From Flammeovirgaceae bacterium 311 (GTDB lineage: Bacteria > Bacteroidota > Bacteroidia > Cytophagales > Cyclobacteriaceae): DNA of 64,000 nt. The notes beneath the pieces were generated by a model. It was not told the origin of the DNA, did not search any database, and saw nothing but the letters and a program-made list of their open reading frames with translations. Location of the stretch: contig CP004371.1 of NCBI GenBank assembly GCA_000597885.1, positions 6,274,501 through 6,338,500 of the forward strand, written 5' to 3'. The stretch's first letter is position 1. Every line of letters begins with the position of its first letter. Of this stretch, positions 54,853-63,752 are shown piece by piece. A program made the position numbers and the translations under genes.

Positions 54853-57396
54853 ATGCATTTATACACCATACTTTTTCTGCTGTTAATGAGCTGTTTAACT
54901 GCCCTGGCTCAGCCTGCAGACGGGCAAAAAAACGGATCAAAAAAAGAGAAAAAAGTACAGCAGGAGAAAAAAAGTATAGGTGCCGTGGCCCTGCCTGAAA
55001 ACCCAAAAATAGATGGTGCGGGAGACGATGATGTCTGGCAGAACCTGCCCATCGCCTGGTCAGGAAATTTTACGCAGATCAGCCCCCACAACCTGGAGCC
55101 CGCTGCCAATACCACAGATATTAAAATTGGCTATACCGACTATGCCTTGTATGTATTAGCACTCATGCATGATCCTGCCCCGAAATCCGTGGCCAGGGAG
55201 CTGGGCCTAAGGGATGATTTCGGCAGTGTTGCCGACCGCTTTGGTATCGTGATCGATACCTATAACCAGGGACAGAATGCCTTTTATTTTGCCGTTACAT
55301 CTGCCGGGGTGCAGCTCGATCTGTACATTACACCCAATAACGAAGATGTATCCTGGGATGCGGTCTGGAATAGCGCAGTTCAGCAAACAGCAGAGGGCTG
55401 GGTGGCAGAACTTGAAATTCCCTGGTCGGCCATCCGCTTTGCCAAACGTCCGGAGCAGCAGTGGGGGGTTAATTTTATGCGCATTGTCCGCAGCAGAAAC
55501 GAGGAATCTTTCTGGAGCCCGGTAGATGCCTCTGAGGCGGGCCTGGTGAACCAGTCGGGAATCTTGCATGGCATTAATAACATTGAGCCACCCCTGCGCC
55601 TGCAGGTGTTTCCTTATGTAAGTGCCGTTGCGGGTTACGACAGGGGCAGTGGCAGCAGGTCTGCTAATTTTGGCGGGGGCATGGATGTTAAATGGGGAAT
55701 CAGCGAAAGTTTTACCCTGGATATGGCCCTGATCCCGGATTTCAGCCAGGTACAGTCAGATAACCAGGTGCTGAACCTTTCTCCCTACGAAGTGCAGTAC
55801 GATGAGAACCGTCCTTTCTTTACAGAAGGCACTGAATTGTTTAACAAAGGCGGTCTTTTCTATAGCAGAAGGGTGGGACAGACGTTCAATACTTTTGACC
55901 CGCCGGTTGCAGAAACCTCTCTGGAGCTGGGCCGTCCTGCCAATGCCAAGCTGATCAATGCCACTAAGATTTCGGGGCGAACGCACAAAGGCCTGGGAGT
56001 AGGAGTGTTCAATGCCGTTACCAACGAAACATATCTGCAGCTTCAGGATACCGTGCACCTGCACGATGGCAGCTACCAGCTGCACCGGAAGAAGCTGTTG
56101 ATGGACCCTGTCACAAACTTCAATATTGTGGTGGTAGACCAAAACCTGCCCTATAATTCCAATATCTCGCTGCTCAACACCAATGTTACCCGCCAGAAAG
56201 GAGGGCGTGATGCCAATGTAACCGCCACCGATTTCAGGTTCAGGAACAAGAAGAACATGTACGAGATTGAAGGCTTTGGCGCCTACAGCAATGTTTGGGC
56301 AAATGAGGATGAGAATACCGGAGAGCGGCAGCGAATAGAAGGATATCGCTATTCTGTTTCTGCCGGAAAGATCAGTGGTAATTTCCAGTTCAGGCTGACG
56401 CGCAATGTGGAGAGCGATCGCTACGATATCAATGATTTGGGAATGATACAGGCCCCAAACGAAGTAAGCCATTATTTGTGGCTGGGCTACCAGGTGTTTG
56501 AGCCTGTCTGGATCATTAACCAGGGGGGGCTGAATGTTAACCTCAATTATGAACGTTTGTATAAGCCCTCTGCCTTTACCAGTGCCGGCGGAAATGTAAA
56601 CGGATGGGTGCAGTTTAAGAATTTCTGGGATCTTTCTTTTGGTCAGAGCCACACCCCTATAGAGAGCCATGACTATTTTGAGACCCGTAGAGATGGTTAC
56701 TACTTTACGCGCCTGCCCAGTCATCATGAGTATGTATATGTAAGCACCGACCGCAGAAAGCGATTGGCTGCAGCAGTGGAGCTCTGGCGATTTACCCGCA
56801 AAGCCTGGGATGCCCGCGAATGGGGCATCTGGTTTGAGCCCCGCTACAGGTTAAATAATAATGTATCGTTAATTGCAGGCCTGAATTATTCACGTGCGAA
56901 AAACGAAAGGGGATATGTAACCACCCTGGAGGAAGAAGACGGAGCACTGCAGGCGATCATTTTCGGAGACAGAAACCTCCTTACCCTGGAGCCATCGCTA
57001 AGGCTTAATGTTACCTTTAACAATAAAATGGGATTGAATGTCCGTGCCCGCTATTACTGGAGCCGGGTGCGTTACAATGGTGAATTTTTTCAGCTTCAGC
57101 CCGATGGCAGCACTGTGCCTGCAGGGTATGGGAATGATGGTATGCAGGAGGATATTTCGGACCCAGATGTAAATTTTAACAGCTTTAATATAGACCTTTT
57201 TTACAGCTGGCAGATAGCTCCGGGCAGCTTCCTTACCTTTGGCTGGAAAGATGCTTCACAAGACTGGCAGCAGGGATTTAGCCCCGGCTTTTCAGATAAT
57301 ATAGATCATTTTCTTAAAAAGCCGCATACCCAAACCTTCTCCCTGAAGCTTACTTATTTTGTGGATTACCTGCTGGTGAAAAACTGGCTGAACTGA
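54853..57396 (+). CDS. DUF5916 outer-membrane protein with CBM9-like N-terminal domain
   Basis: The 847-residue protein has a signal peptide (MHLYTILFLLLMSCLTALAQ) and a Lys-rich linker. A family-9 carbohydrate-binding-like domain follows (PENPKIDGAGDDDVWQNLPIAW, IKIGYTDYALYVLALMHDP, to about residue 220). The rest is a DUF5916 barrel (LRLQVFPYVSAVAGYDRG, YEVQYDENRPFFTEGTELFNKGGLFYSRRVG, ending FSLKLTYFVDYL). The family is frequent in Bacteroidota and its job is unknown; a surface glycan function is an inference from the N-terminal domain. ATG at 54853 is preferred to the TTG at 54832. Confidence 0.88.
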   Translation: MHLYTILFLLLMSCLTALAQPADGQKNGSKKEKKVQQEKKSIGAVALPENPKIDGAGDDDVWQNLPIAWSGNFTQISPHNLEPAANTTDIKIGYTDYALYVLALMHDPAPKSVARELGLRDDFGSVADRFGIVIDTYNQGQNAFYFAVTSAGVQLDLYITPNNEDVSWDAVWNSAVQQTAEGWVAELEIPWSAIRFAKRPEQQWGVNFMRIVRSRNEESFWSPVDASEAGLVNQSGILHGINNIEPPLRLQVFPYVSAVAGYDRGSGSRSANFGGGMDVKWGISESFTLDMALIPDFSQVQSDNQVLNLSPYEVQYDENRPFFTEGTELFNKGGLFYSRRVGQTFNTFDPPVAETSLELGRPANAKLINATKISGRTHKGLGVGVFNAVTNETYLQLQDTVHLHDGSYQLHRKKLLMDPVTNFNIVVVDQNLPYNSNISLLNTNVTRQKGGRDANVTATDFRFRNKKNMYEIEGFGAYSNVWANEDENTGERQRIEGYRYSVSAGKISGNFQFRLTRNVESDRYDINDLGMIQAPNEVSHYLWLGYQVFEPVWIINQGGLNVNLNYERLYKPSAFTSAGGNVNGWVQFKNFWDLSFGQSHTPIESHDYFETRRDGYYFTRLPSHHEYVYVSTDRRKRLAAAVELWRFTRKAWDAREWGIWFEPRYRLNNNVSLIAGLNYSRAKNERGYVTTLEEEDGALQAIIFGDRNLLTLEPSLRLNVTFNNKMGLNVRARYYWSRVRYNGEFFQLQPDGSTVPAGYGNDGMQEDISDPDVNFNSFNIDLFYSWQIAPGSFLTFGWKDASQDWQQGFSPGFSDNIDHFLKKPHTQTFSLKLTYFVDYLLVKNWLN

Positions 57397-57458
57397 GCCG
57401 GTTTGCTATCAAAGCGGAAATAAGGACTTTGCTGCTTTTTTTTGTTGTGCTTACTATC

Positions 57459-57490
57459 TTGCTTTTACCAACCTGATTTCTGTAGGTTTG
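57459..57490 (+). promoter_or_regulatory. Complete promoter of the MBL-rhodanese gene
   Basis: TTG at 57459-57461 and TAGGTTTG at 57483-57490 are 21 bases apart, matching the Bacteroidota consensus. The start codon is at 57559, giving a leader of about 60 bases. The element also rules out the longer upstream frame as coding. Confidence 0.7.
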
Positions 57491-57558
57491 CAGGCAGCTG
57501 GAAAACATTTCCCTTCCGGCATGTTTATGTTTTAAGTCAGCTAAACCAAAATTTTTAT

Positions 57559-58896
57559 ATGCTGAAGATTAAACAATTTTACGACGAAGGGCTGGCACAT
57601 GCCTCATATGCTGTTGTAAGTGATGGCAAAATGGCGGTGATAGACCCTGGGCGGAACCCACAGCCGTATATAGACTATGCCAGTGAGCATGGTGCTCAAA
57701 TATATGCAGTTATCGAAACTCATCCTCATGCAGATTTTGTAAGTGCGCATCTGGAGCTGCACAAAAAAACCGGTGCCACTGTGTATGTGAGTAGGAAAGC
57801 TGAGGCAGCCTATCCGCACACGGGCTTTGATGATGGCGACACCATCTCCCTGGGGAAAATTGTGCTGAAAGCTTATAATACCCCCGGCCACTCTCCCGAC
57901 AGCATTACTGTTCTTCTTATAGATGAAGACGGCAGACAGCACTCTGTTTTCACGGGCGATACTCTCTTTGTGGGTGACGTTGGCCGTCCTGACCTGCGTG
58001 AAAAAGAAGATGATCAGCGAACAATGCGGGAGTACCTGGCAAAGCAGATGTATCAGAGCACCCGTGATATTATTATGCAACTGGAGCGGGATGTACTGGT
58101 GTACCCTGCCCATGGAGCGGGCTCTTTGTGTGGTAAAAACATCAGTACAGAGCTAACCAGCACCATTGGCAAAGAGCTGGAACAAAATTATGCACTGCAG
58201 CAGATGTCTGAAAAAGAGTTTATCGAAACTCTGCTGGAAGACCAGCCATTTATACCCCGGTACTTTAGCAGGGGAGTAGAGCTTAATAAACAAGGCGCTC
58301 CCGATTATGAAGAGAGCATCAGCAAAGTGCCCCGGCTGGGGTCGGAAGACCAACTGGAGCCCGGGGTACTGATAGTAGATACCAGAGATCAGCTGAAATT
58401 TAAAAACCGCCATATAAAGGGGGCCATCAATATAATGGATGGTAGTAAATTTGAAACCTGGCTTGGCAGTATCGTGGGGCCGGAGGAGCCCTTTTACCTG
58501 ATTGCAGAAGATGCTGAAAAGTTGGAACGGCTTATCGGGAAGGCTGCCAAAATAGGTTATGAAAGTAACATCAGGGGTGCATTGGCAAATCAGGCGCCGG
58601 GTGAGGAGCACGATCTGTTTCTGATCCTGGAGCACTTTAAGGCTGCACCACAGAACTATACCGTGGTTGATGTTCGCAATGAAGGCGAAGTAAGGCAGGG
58701 GAAAGTGTTTGAACATGCCATTCCCATTCCCCTGCATCAGCTGCGGGAGCGGAAAGGAGAGGTGCCAACAGATAAACCAGTGGTGGTGCATTGCGGTGCC
58801 GGTTACCGCTCGGCGGCAGGATTCAGCATACTTGATAAAGAGCTGGAGGGCACCAGGGTATATGATCTGGGCGAGGCCATCAAAGATTATTTATAG
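57559..58896 (+). CDS. MBL-fold hydrolase with two rhodanese domains (persulfide dioxygenase/CstB-like)
   Basis: The 445-residue protein starts with a metallo-beta-lactamase domain of the ETHE1 group: ETHPHADFVSAHLE (His55, His57, Asp59 and probably His64), GHSPDS (His111) and FTGDTLFVGDVGRPDLR (Asp134). Two rhodanese domains follow. The first (ILIVDTRDQLKFKNRHIKGAIN) has no catalytic Cys. The second keeps it: Cys412 in VVHCGAGYRSAAGF. Such fusions oxidise or transfer persulfide sulfur. ATG at 57559 follows the promoter. A further rhodanese gene lies just after it, supporting a sulfur role. Confidence 0.9.
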   Translation: MLKIKQFYDEGLAHASYAVVSDGKMAVIDPGRNPQPYIDYASEHGAQIYAVIETHPHADFVSAHLELHKKTGATVYVSRKAEAAYPHTGFDDGDTISLGKIVLKAYNTPGHSPDSITVLLIDEDGRQHSVFTGDTLFVGDVGRPDLREKEDDQRTMREYLAKQMYQSTRDIIMQLERDVLVYPAHGAGSLCGKNISTELTSTIGKELEQNYALQQMSEKEFIETLLEDQPFIPRYFSRGVELNKQGAPDYEESISKVPRLGSEDQLEPGVLIVDTRDQLKFKNRHIKGAINIMDGSKFETWLGSIVGPEEPFYLIAEDAEKLERLIGKAAKIGYESNIRGALANQAPGEEHDLFLILEHFKAAPQNYTVVDVRNEGEVRQGKVFEHAIPIPLHQLRERKGEVPTDKPVVVHCGAGYRSAAGFSILDKELEGTRVYDLGEAIKDYL

Positions 58897-59000
58897 CATT
58901 GGTTTGTACAGTTAATTTCCTGAAGTCCAGGCATCTGCATTCATCATAATCAGGTTTGTTGCAGCAAATAGATTCAATGGCAAAAAATCTTTATGAGACC

Positions 59001-59045
59001 TAAAATAAAAGCGAAACAATTAGCTATTGTTTCGCTTTTATTTTA
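59001..59045. terminator. Very long perfect hairpin terminator
   Basis: Twenty bases at 59001-59020 pair exactly with 59026-59045 around a five-base loop (TAGCT). Runs of T end the right arm and runs of A start the left arm, so it can stop transcription in both directions. Confidence 0.88.
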
Positions 59046-59068
59046 ATATGTATTGAGGAGGATTTGCT

Positions 59069-59464
59069 ATGAAGGGGCAGCATTATATACGGTTTGCATA
59101 CGCTATTTTACTTGTAGGTCTGTTTGCCTGTTCCAAACCAGTCGAAAACAGCCTTTCCCCAAATATTTTTGTTTATACCCTTCACCAGAACCCGGGCCAG
59201 CTGATTGATGTACGCAGCAACTCAGACTGGGCCGAGGAGCATCTGCCTGGTTCTCTAAACCTTTCCTTCGATGATCCTGAGGCTTTTAAACGAGCAATCA
59301 ACCGCCTGAACCGCCGCAGTATTTATTATCTCTATTGCCACGATGGCGATAGCAGTACAGAAGCAATGCGGTATATGCAGAAGGCCGGTTTCTTAAATGT
59401 GTATTCCCTAAAAGGCGGACTCCATAACCTTAAGCAGGAGGGATATTCAGTTGCTGGTTTTTAA
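59069..59464 (+). CDS. Rhodanese-like lipoprotein
   Basis: The 131-residue protein has a lipoprotein leader (AILLVGLFAC, lipid Cys at residue 21) and a single rhodanese domain with LIDVRSNSDWAEEHLPGSLNLSF and Cys90 in LYCHDGDSSTEA as the candidate sulfur carrier. It would act in the periplasm or on the outer-membrane face. Unusually for this window it has a real Shine-Dalgarno-like sequence, GAGGAGG, eight bases before the ATG. It is next to the MBL-rhodanese gene and the convergent cytochrome c gene. Confidence 0.88.
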   Translation: MKGQHYIRFAYAILLVGLFACSKPVENSLSPNIFVYTLHQNPGQLIDVRSNSDWAEEHLPGSLNLSFDDPEAFKRAINRLNRRSIYYLYCHDGDSSTEAMRYMQKAGFLNVYSLKGGLHNLKQEGYSVAGF

Positions 59465-59501
59465 AGCATCAGGAACAAACTTTCAAAAGCCCCCCGTGCT
59501 G

Positions 59502-59987
59502 TTACATACCATAAGCGCTGGTTTCAAATTTAATGTGGTCTAGCAGCGCTGTTAACTCCTCATCACTGAATTTAAAGCCTGGCATCTGGGTCTTGTTAAA
59601 TTGTTCATACAGCTCCTTTGCCACCGGATCTCCACTCTTGATCATCTGGCTGGAGTTTCTTACAAAAGCATGTATCCATTCTGTACTTCTTCTGTTGGTA
59701 ACATTGCCAAGAGCCGGCCCCACTACAATGGCTTCAATGGCATGGCACTGCCTGCAGTTGTTATTAAAAAGCTGCTTGCCGGCAGGGCTTGGCTGAAGGC
59801 CTGCTGCAATAGCCTTTTGCTCATCATAAGCAGGCGCGGCACTGGCCTGTGCTGTTGGTAAGCTGCTGCCATCTTCTGCCGGGCGGGGTAATTTTATTAC
59901 TACTACCAGTGCTATAAGCACACACACAGCCAGCAATGCCAGCAGCGATGAAATCACTTCAAGAAAACGTAAGGGTGGTTGTTTCAT
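59502..59987 (-). CDS. Membrane-anchored c-type cytochrome
   Basis: The 161-residue protein has one N-terminal helix (9-31) that stays as an anchor and one haem site, CRQCH (Cys78, Cys81 and His82). The distal ligand is probably Met135 in TQMPGFKFSDEEL. An Ala/Pro-rich linker lies between the helix and the haem domain. It belongs to the cytochrome c class I monohaem proteins that pass electrons in respiration. It converges on the rhodanese lipoprotein gene. Confidence 0.92.
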   Translation of the reverse strand: MKQPPLRFLEVISSLLALLAVCVLIALVVVIKLPRPAEDGSSLPTAQASAAPAYDEQKAIAAGLQPSPAGKQLFNNNCRQCHAIEAIVVGPALGNVTNRRSTEWIHAFVRNSSQMIKSGDPVAKELYEQFNKTQMPGFKFSDEELTALLDHIKFETSAYGM

Positions 59988-60365
59988 AATGTTGATAATT
60001 GATCCTTCAAAAATATGGGCTGAACGCTAAGAATCCTACTGATTCTGTCAGCTAACCCTACATTAGAATGATGCTTTTTGAAAAGCCCTGCTTTCTCCTG
60101 AAAACAGCCTCCTGGTGATGCAAATAGCTGCTGCCATACCTTTTTCTAAAATATAGACCAGCCGATCTTATTTACTTTCCGAAGTTTTCTGAATTTGGGA
60201 GACAACAGCTGATGTAAACAGTTGTAGTGAGTATTAGCAGACAAAGGTATCGCCGAAGCTTGTTGAAGGGGGGGGGCGCAGCTGCAAGCTTCCGGGCGGG
60301 CAGCAGTTTAAACATGCACTTGTGCTAAAGATAAACATCTTACAGATAAGGCAGTTTTTTAGACT
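59988..60365. other. 378-bp divergent region with G9 tract
   Basis: The region lies between the leftward cytochrome c and the rightward dehydrogenase. On the minus strand, TACCTTTG (60242-60249) is an exact -7 match that could serve the cytochrome gene with a long leader. A run of nine G and a HindIII-type inverted repeat are listed separately. Confidence 0.5.
60255..60292. repeat. G9 homopolymer inside an inverted repeat
   Basis: GAAGCTTG (60255-60262) and CAAGCTTC (60285-60292) are exact reverse complements. Between them lies a run of nine G at 60268-60276. Such tracts are prone to slipped-strand change in length. It lies about 90 bases before the dehydrogenase start. Confidence 0.6.
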
Positions 60366-61733
60366 ATGAGTATAAGATCCGTAAATCCGTTTAATAACCA
60401 GACGATTCGTCAGTTTAACGAAGCCTCAGATAGTGAAATCAAAAAAGTACTAGAGCTCTCTCAGGATGCCTTCAGGCACTGGCGCACAGCTCCTTTTTCC
60501 GAGCGTGTAGAATGCATGAATGCTGCCGCTCAGGTGATGGAAGACGACATAGAACACTATGCCCATCTTATGACCCTGGAGATGGGCAAAACCCTTAAGG
60601 AAGCAAGGGCTGAAATTCAGAAATGTGCTGATGCCTGCCGCTACTATGCCCGGCATGCTGAAGAATTTCTGAAAGACAAACCCCTGTCCGTAGAGAAGGG
60701 GCGGGCATTTGTTTCCTATGAGCCAATTGGTACCATTCTGGCCATTATGCCCTGGAATTTTCCTTACTGGCAGGTAATCCGCTTTGCCGCCCCTAACCTC
60801 ATGGCAGGTAATGTGGGTGTGCTGAAACACGCCTCCAATGTGCCGCAGGTAGCTTTAGCCATCGAAGAAATCTTTCAGCGGGCAGGTTTTCCGGCCGGCG
60901 TATTTCAATCGCTCCTGATCGGGGGTAAAAAAACCGAAAAGCTCATTGATCATAAAGTCATCAGGGCTGTTACCCTCACTGGCAGCGAAAGGGCCGGAAG
61001 TACCGTGGCAGCCCGCTCTGGCAAGCGTCTGAAGAAAACAGTGCTTGAGCTGGGCGGCAGCGATCCTTTTGTGGTGCTGGAAGATGCCGACCTCGATAAA
61101 GCAGCGGAATGGGCAGTGAAAAGCCGCATGATTAACCTGGGGCAAAGTTGTATTGCAGCCAAACGCTTTATTGTGGTGGATAAGATCCATGATGAGTTTC
61201 TGGCAAAATTCACCGAAAAAATGGCTGCCCTGAAAATTGGAGATCCTACAGACGATGATGTAGATTATGGCCCTATGGCCCGGGAAGATCTGGCAGAAGA
61301 TCTGCTGGAGCAGGTGCAGAAAACCCTGAAAAAAGGTGCTACTCTGGTTTTAGGGGGCGAAAGGCCCGATCGGGAGGGTGCATTCTTTACGCCTACCATT
61401 ATGGCTGATATTCCCAAAGGCACGCCTGCCTATAAAGAAGAGCTCTTTGGTCCTGTTGCCTCTGTCTTCAGGGTAATGGACGAAGATGAAGCCGTGGAAA
61501 TGGCCAATGGTTCTGTATACGGACTTGGCGGTTCTGTATGGACAAAAGATGAGGAGCGGGGTATTGCCCTTGCCCGCCGCATAGAAAGCGGAGCTGTATA
61601 TGTAAACAAAATGATGGCAAGCGATCCTGCAGTGCCATTTGGCGGCATCAAACTATCGGGTTATGGCCGCGAGCTTTCCGATGTGGGCATGTATGAGTTT
61701 CTGAATCAGAAATCAATCTGGGTAGGAGAGTAG
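60366..61733 (+). CDS. gabD: NAD(P)-dependent succinate-semialdehyde dehydrogenase
   Basis: The 455-residue protein is an aldehyde dehydrogenase of the GabD/Sad group. Marks are IMPWNFPYWQVIRFAAPNLMAGN near residue 125, the Glu of LELGGSDPFVVLEDAD near 230, the catalytic Cys262 in NLGQSCIAAKRF, and EELFGPVASVFRV near 360. It oxidises succinate semialdehyde (or a close aldehyde) to the acid, feeding the citric-acid cycle; substrate choice is inferred. It is about 30 residues shorter than the E. coli enzyme, as in Sad-type proteins. The terminator stem overlaps its stop codon. Confidence 0.88.
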   Translation: MSIRSVNPFNNQTIRQFNEASDSEIKKVLELSQDAFRHWRTAPFSERVECMNAAAQVMEDDIEHYAHLMTLEMGKTLKEARAEIQKCADACRYYARHAEEFLKDKPLSVEKGRAFVSYEPIGTILAIMPWNFPYWQVIRFAAPNLMAGNVGVLKHASNVPQVALAIEEIFQRAGFPAGVFQSLLIGGKKTEKLIDHKVIRAVTLTGSERAGSTVAARSGKRLKKTVLELGGSDPFVVLEDADLDKAAEWAVKSRMINLGQSCIAAKRFIVVDKIHDEFLAKFTEKMAALKIGDPTDDDVDYGPMAREDLAEDLLEQVQKTLKKGATLVLGGERPDREGAFFTPTIMADIPKGTPAYKEELFGPVASVFRVMDEDEAVEMANGSVYGLGGSVWTKDEERGIALARRIESGAVYVNKMMASDPAVPFGGIKLSGYGRELSDVGMYEFLNQKSIWVGE

Positions 61734-61757
61734 CAAACTGCTACTCTCTTCTTTTTT
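61726..61757 (+). terminator. Terminator overlapping the dehydrogenase stop codon
   Basis: GAGAGTAGCA (61726-61735) pairs with TGCTACTCTC (61739-61748) around AAC, then a T-rich run. The TAG stop (61731-61733) is within the left arm. Confidence 0.8.
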
Positions 61758-62523
61758 AAATGTATCCTGAGAACTTATACATCAGCCAGCCTACCCATTC
61801 TTTAATCAGCTTATCCCAGGCAACAATGGCTTCGCCCCGCGGAATTACAAAGCTGCCAAAGTCATAGGGTGTATCGGAACTGTAAAAATCGGTGGTAAAA
61901 GCATCGGTTTGTACACCTGCCCGGTTGAAACAAGCTCGGGCTCTGCGCATATGAAAGGCCGAGGTAACCAGCAGGTAATGCCTGTTCTGATACAGACTAT
62001 CCAGCATCTGTTTGGAATACACTGCATTTTCGTAAGTATTGCGGCTCTTCCCTTCCAGCAGAATTACAGAATCAGGAACTCCCGAAAGCAGCATCACCCG
62101 CCGCATGCGTTCAGCTTCCGTAACGCTATCGGCCTCCAAAGATCCGGAGCCTCCACTAAGTAATAGATTACGCACCTTGCCTATTTTGTACAGCTGAATG
62201 GCATGCATTACCCTGTCTGCCCCTTTATGGAAATGGATGCGGTCGTGGGGGCCTTTATCGGAACCCGTTACTCCAGAGAGGACAATGGCAGCCTGGTAGG
62301 GCTTTTCGATGGCTTTATAAGCTACAGGAGGCACTTCCCACCACTCCATCACTTCATTTGTAATAACCGGATTGGTGAAAATCAGGAAGAAAAGTGCAAA
62401 GGCACCCAGGAACAGGCGCTTGAGCAGTGGCTTTTTCAGGAACAGACCCAGCAGGAGCAGCACGACCAGCAACACCAGCGGATTTAACAGCTGGCCAAGG
62501 GTTTTGGAGAGGAAGAAAAACAT
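61756..62523 (-). CDS. YdcF/ElyC-like DUF218 membrane protein
   Basis: The 255-residue protein has two N-terminal helices (about 10-30 and 33-52) and a DUF218 domain facing the periplasm: AIVLSGVTGS near 85, NLLLSGGSGSLEADSVTEAERMRRVML, LEGKSRNTYENAVYSKQML and LLVTSAFHMRRARACFNRAG. Relatives are ElyC, needed for envelope integrity, and SanA-like proteins. The acidic and His residues may form a catalytic site, but the reaction is unknown. It converges with gabD. Confidence 0.9.
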   Translation of the reverse strand: MFFFLSKTLGQLLNPLVLLVVLLLLGLFLKKPLLKRLFLGAFALFFLIFTNPVITNEVMEWWEVPPVAYKAIEKPYQAAIVLSGVTGSDKGPHDRIHFHKGADRVMHAIQLYKIGKVRNLLLSGGSGSLEADSVTEAERMRRVMLLSGVPDSVILLEGKSRNTYENAVYSKQMLDSLYQNRHYLLVTSAFHMRRARACFNRAGVQTDAFTTDFYSSDTPYDFGSFVIPRGEAIVAWDKLIKEWVGWLMYKFSGYI

Positions 62524-62674
62524 GCCGCGAAATTACAAATTCCCGCTAAATTCCAAGTTGAGGAATGGTCTCAAAAAGCAGACTTGTAAAGTTTCAGCTA
62601 ATTTTCATATATTCAGTAGTTTAAGCAGGTACAGATTTTCGCTGATCAGGTTTTTCCATGTAAACCCCATTTTT

Positions 62675-63664
62675 ATGCTAGAAACCATGCAGGCAATCAG
62701 AATGTACAAAACAGGCGGTACTGAAGTGCTGGAGCTGGAACAAATGGATAAACCTGTTCCTAAAATCGGGCAGGTGCTTGTAAAGGTAAAGAGCATCAGC
62801 ATTAATTTTGCAGATGTACTGGTACGCAGGGGGCACTATCCGTATATGCCCGATTTTCCGGCAACCCCTGGTGCCGAATGTACCGGCTATATTGAAAGAG
62901 TGGGGCCGGGGGTAAAAGATTTTACTGCAGGGCAGGCAGTGCTGGTATTTGGCAAGCCCTGCTACAGCAGTTATCTGGCAGTAAGCCAGGAAAGAGTTTT
63001 TCCCATACCAGAAGGGGTGGACCTTGACGAAGCAGCAGCCCTGCCGGTTACGTATTTAACAGCCTGGCATATGCTGCACACCATGCGCCGGGTGCGCGAG
63101 CATGAAACCATATTACTATATGCTGCTGCGGGCGGGGTAGGTACTGCTGTGCTGCAGCTGGCCAAACTGGCCGGTGCCAGGGTAATAGGGCTTACCAGCA
63201 ATGAGACAAAGGCAGATTATTTACGAAAGGCTGGTTGCTGGCAGGTTATTAATTATAAAACCGAAAATGTATTAAGCAGGGTAATGGATGTTACCCATGG
63301 GCTGGGTGCCGACTTAATTCTGGATTCTGTGGGTGGCGAAAGCTTTAAAGATAACTTCAGGATGCTGAATACCCTGGGGCAGATTATATGGTTGGGTATT
63401 AGCGGCGGGATGCCACGGGGCAATATTCTGAAAACCTTTGCCCGTAACCCTGCACCCAGCTATACAGTCAGCGTTTTTCATTTATTCAGCATTATACAAA
63501 ACAGGCCCCTGCTGCGCCGTTCACTGCAGAATTTAATTCAGCTGCTGGCCGAAGGTAAAATCAAGCCTGTAATTCACGAACGCCTTCCGCTGCTGGAAGC
63601 TGGAAGAGCACATGATATGCTGGAGCAGCAGCAGAACATCGGGAAAATCATACTCCACCCCTGA
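62675..63664 (+). CDS. Medium-chain reductase, quinone oxidoreductase-type
   Basis: The 329-residue protein is a zinc-independent MDR enzyme. The substrate domain begins AIRMYKTGGTEVLELEQMDKPVP, and SISINFADVLVRRGHYPYMPDFPATPGAECTGYIERVG is typical of quinone reductases. The Rossmann NADPH site is ILLYAAAGGVGTAVLQLAKLAGARVIG near 145. It reduces quinones or related compounds using NADPH; the exact substrate is open. Starts at 62675 and 62687 are both possible; the longer frame to 62372 runs through the YdcF gene and is rejected. Confidence 0.9.
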   Translation: MLETMQAIRMYKTGGTEVLELEQMDKPVPKIGQVLVKVKSISINFADVLVRRGHYPYMPDFPATPGAECTGYIERVGPGVKDFTAGQAVLVFGKPCYSSYLAVSQERVFPIPEGVDLDEAAALPVTYLTAWHMLHTMRRVREHETILLYAAAGGVGTAVLQLAKLAGARVIGLTSNETKADYLRKAGCWQVINYKTENVLSRVMDVTHGLGADLILDSVGGESFKDNFRMLNTLGQIIWLGISGGMPRGNILKTFARNPAPSYTVSVFHLFSIIQNRPLLRRSLQNLIQLLAEGKIKPVIHERLPLLEAGRAHDMLEQQQNIGKIILHP

Positions 63665-63691
63665 TCAGAAAGGGAGGTAAACTTATACTCA

Positions 63692-63726
63692 ATAAAAAAG
63701 GGCAGCCAATTTAAATGCAGGCTGCC
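63692..63726 (-). terminator. Terminator of the edge gene
   Basis: On the minus strand GGCAGCC and GGCTGCC pair around a 12-base loop, followed by CTTTTTTATT. Confidence 0.8.
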
Positions 63727-63752
63727 ATGTTGTTGTGTTGAAATACTCAATA

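Noticed and set aside
55756-56727. 323-codon minus-strand frame inside the DUF5916 gene
   Set aside because: It is antisense to a clear secreted barrel gene and shows no domain features.
62372-62674. Extended N-terminus of the quinone oxidoreductase
   Set aside because: It would overlap the start of the YdcF gene on the other strand, and it has Arg/Lys-rich random-looking sequence.
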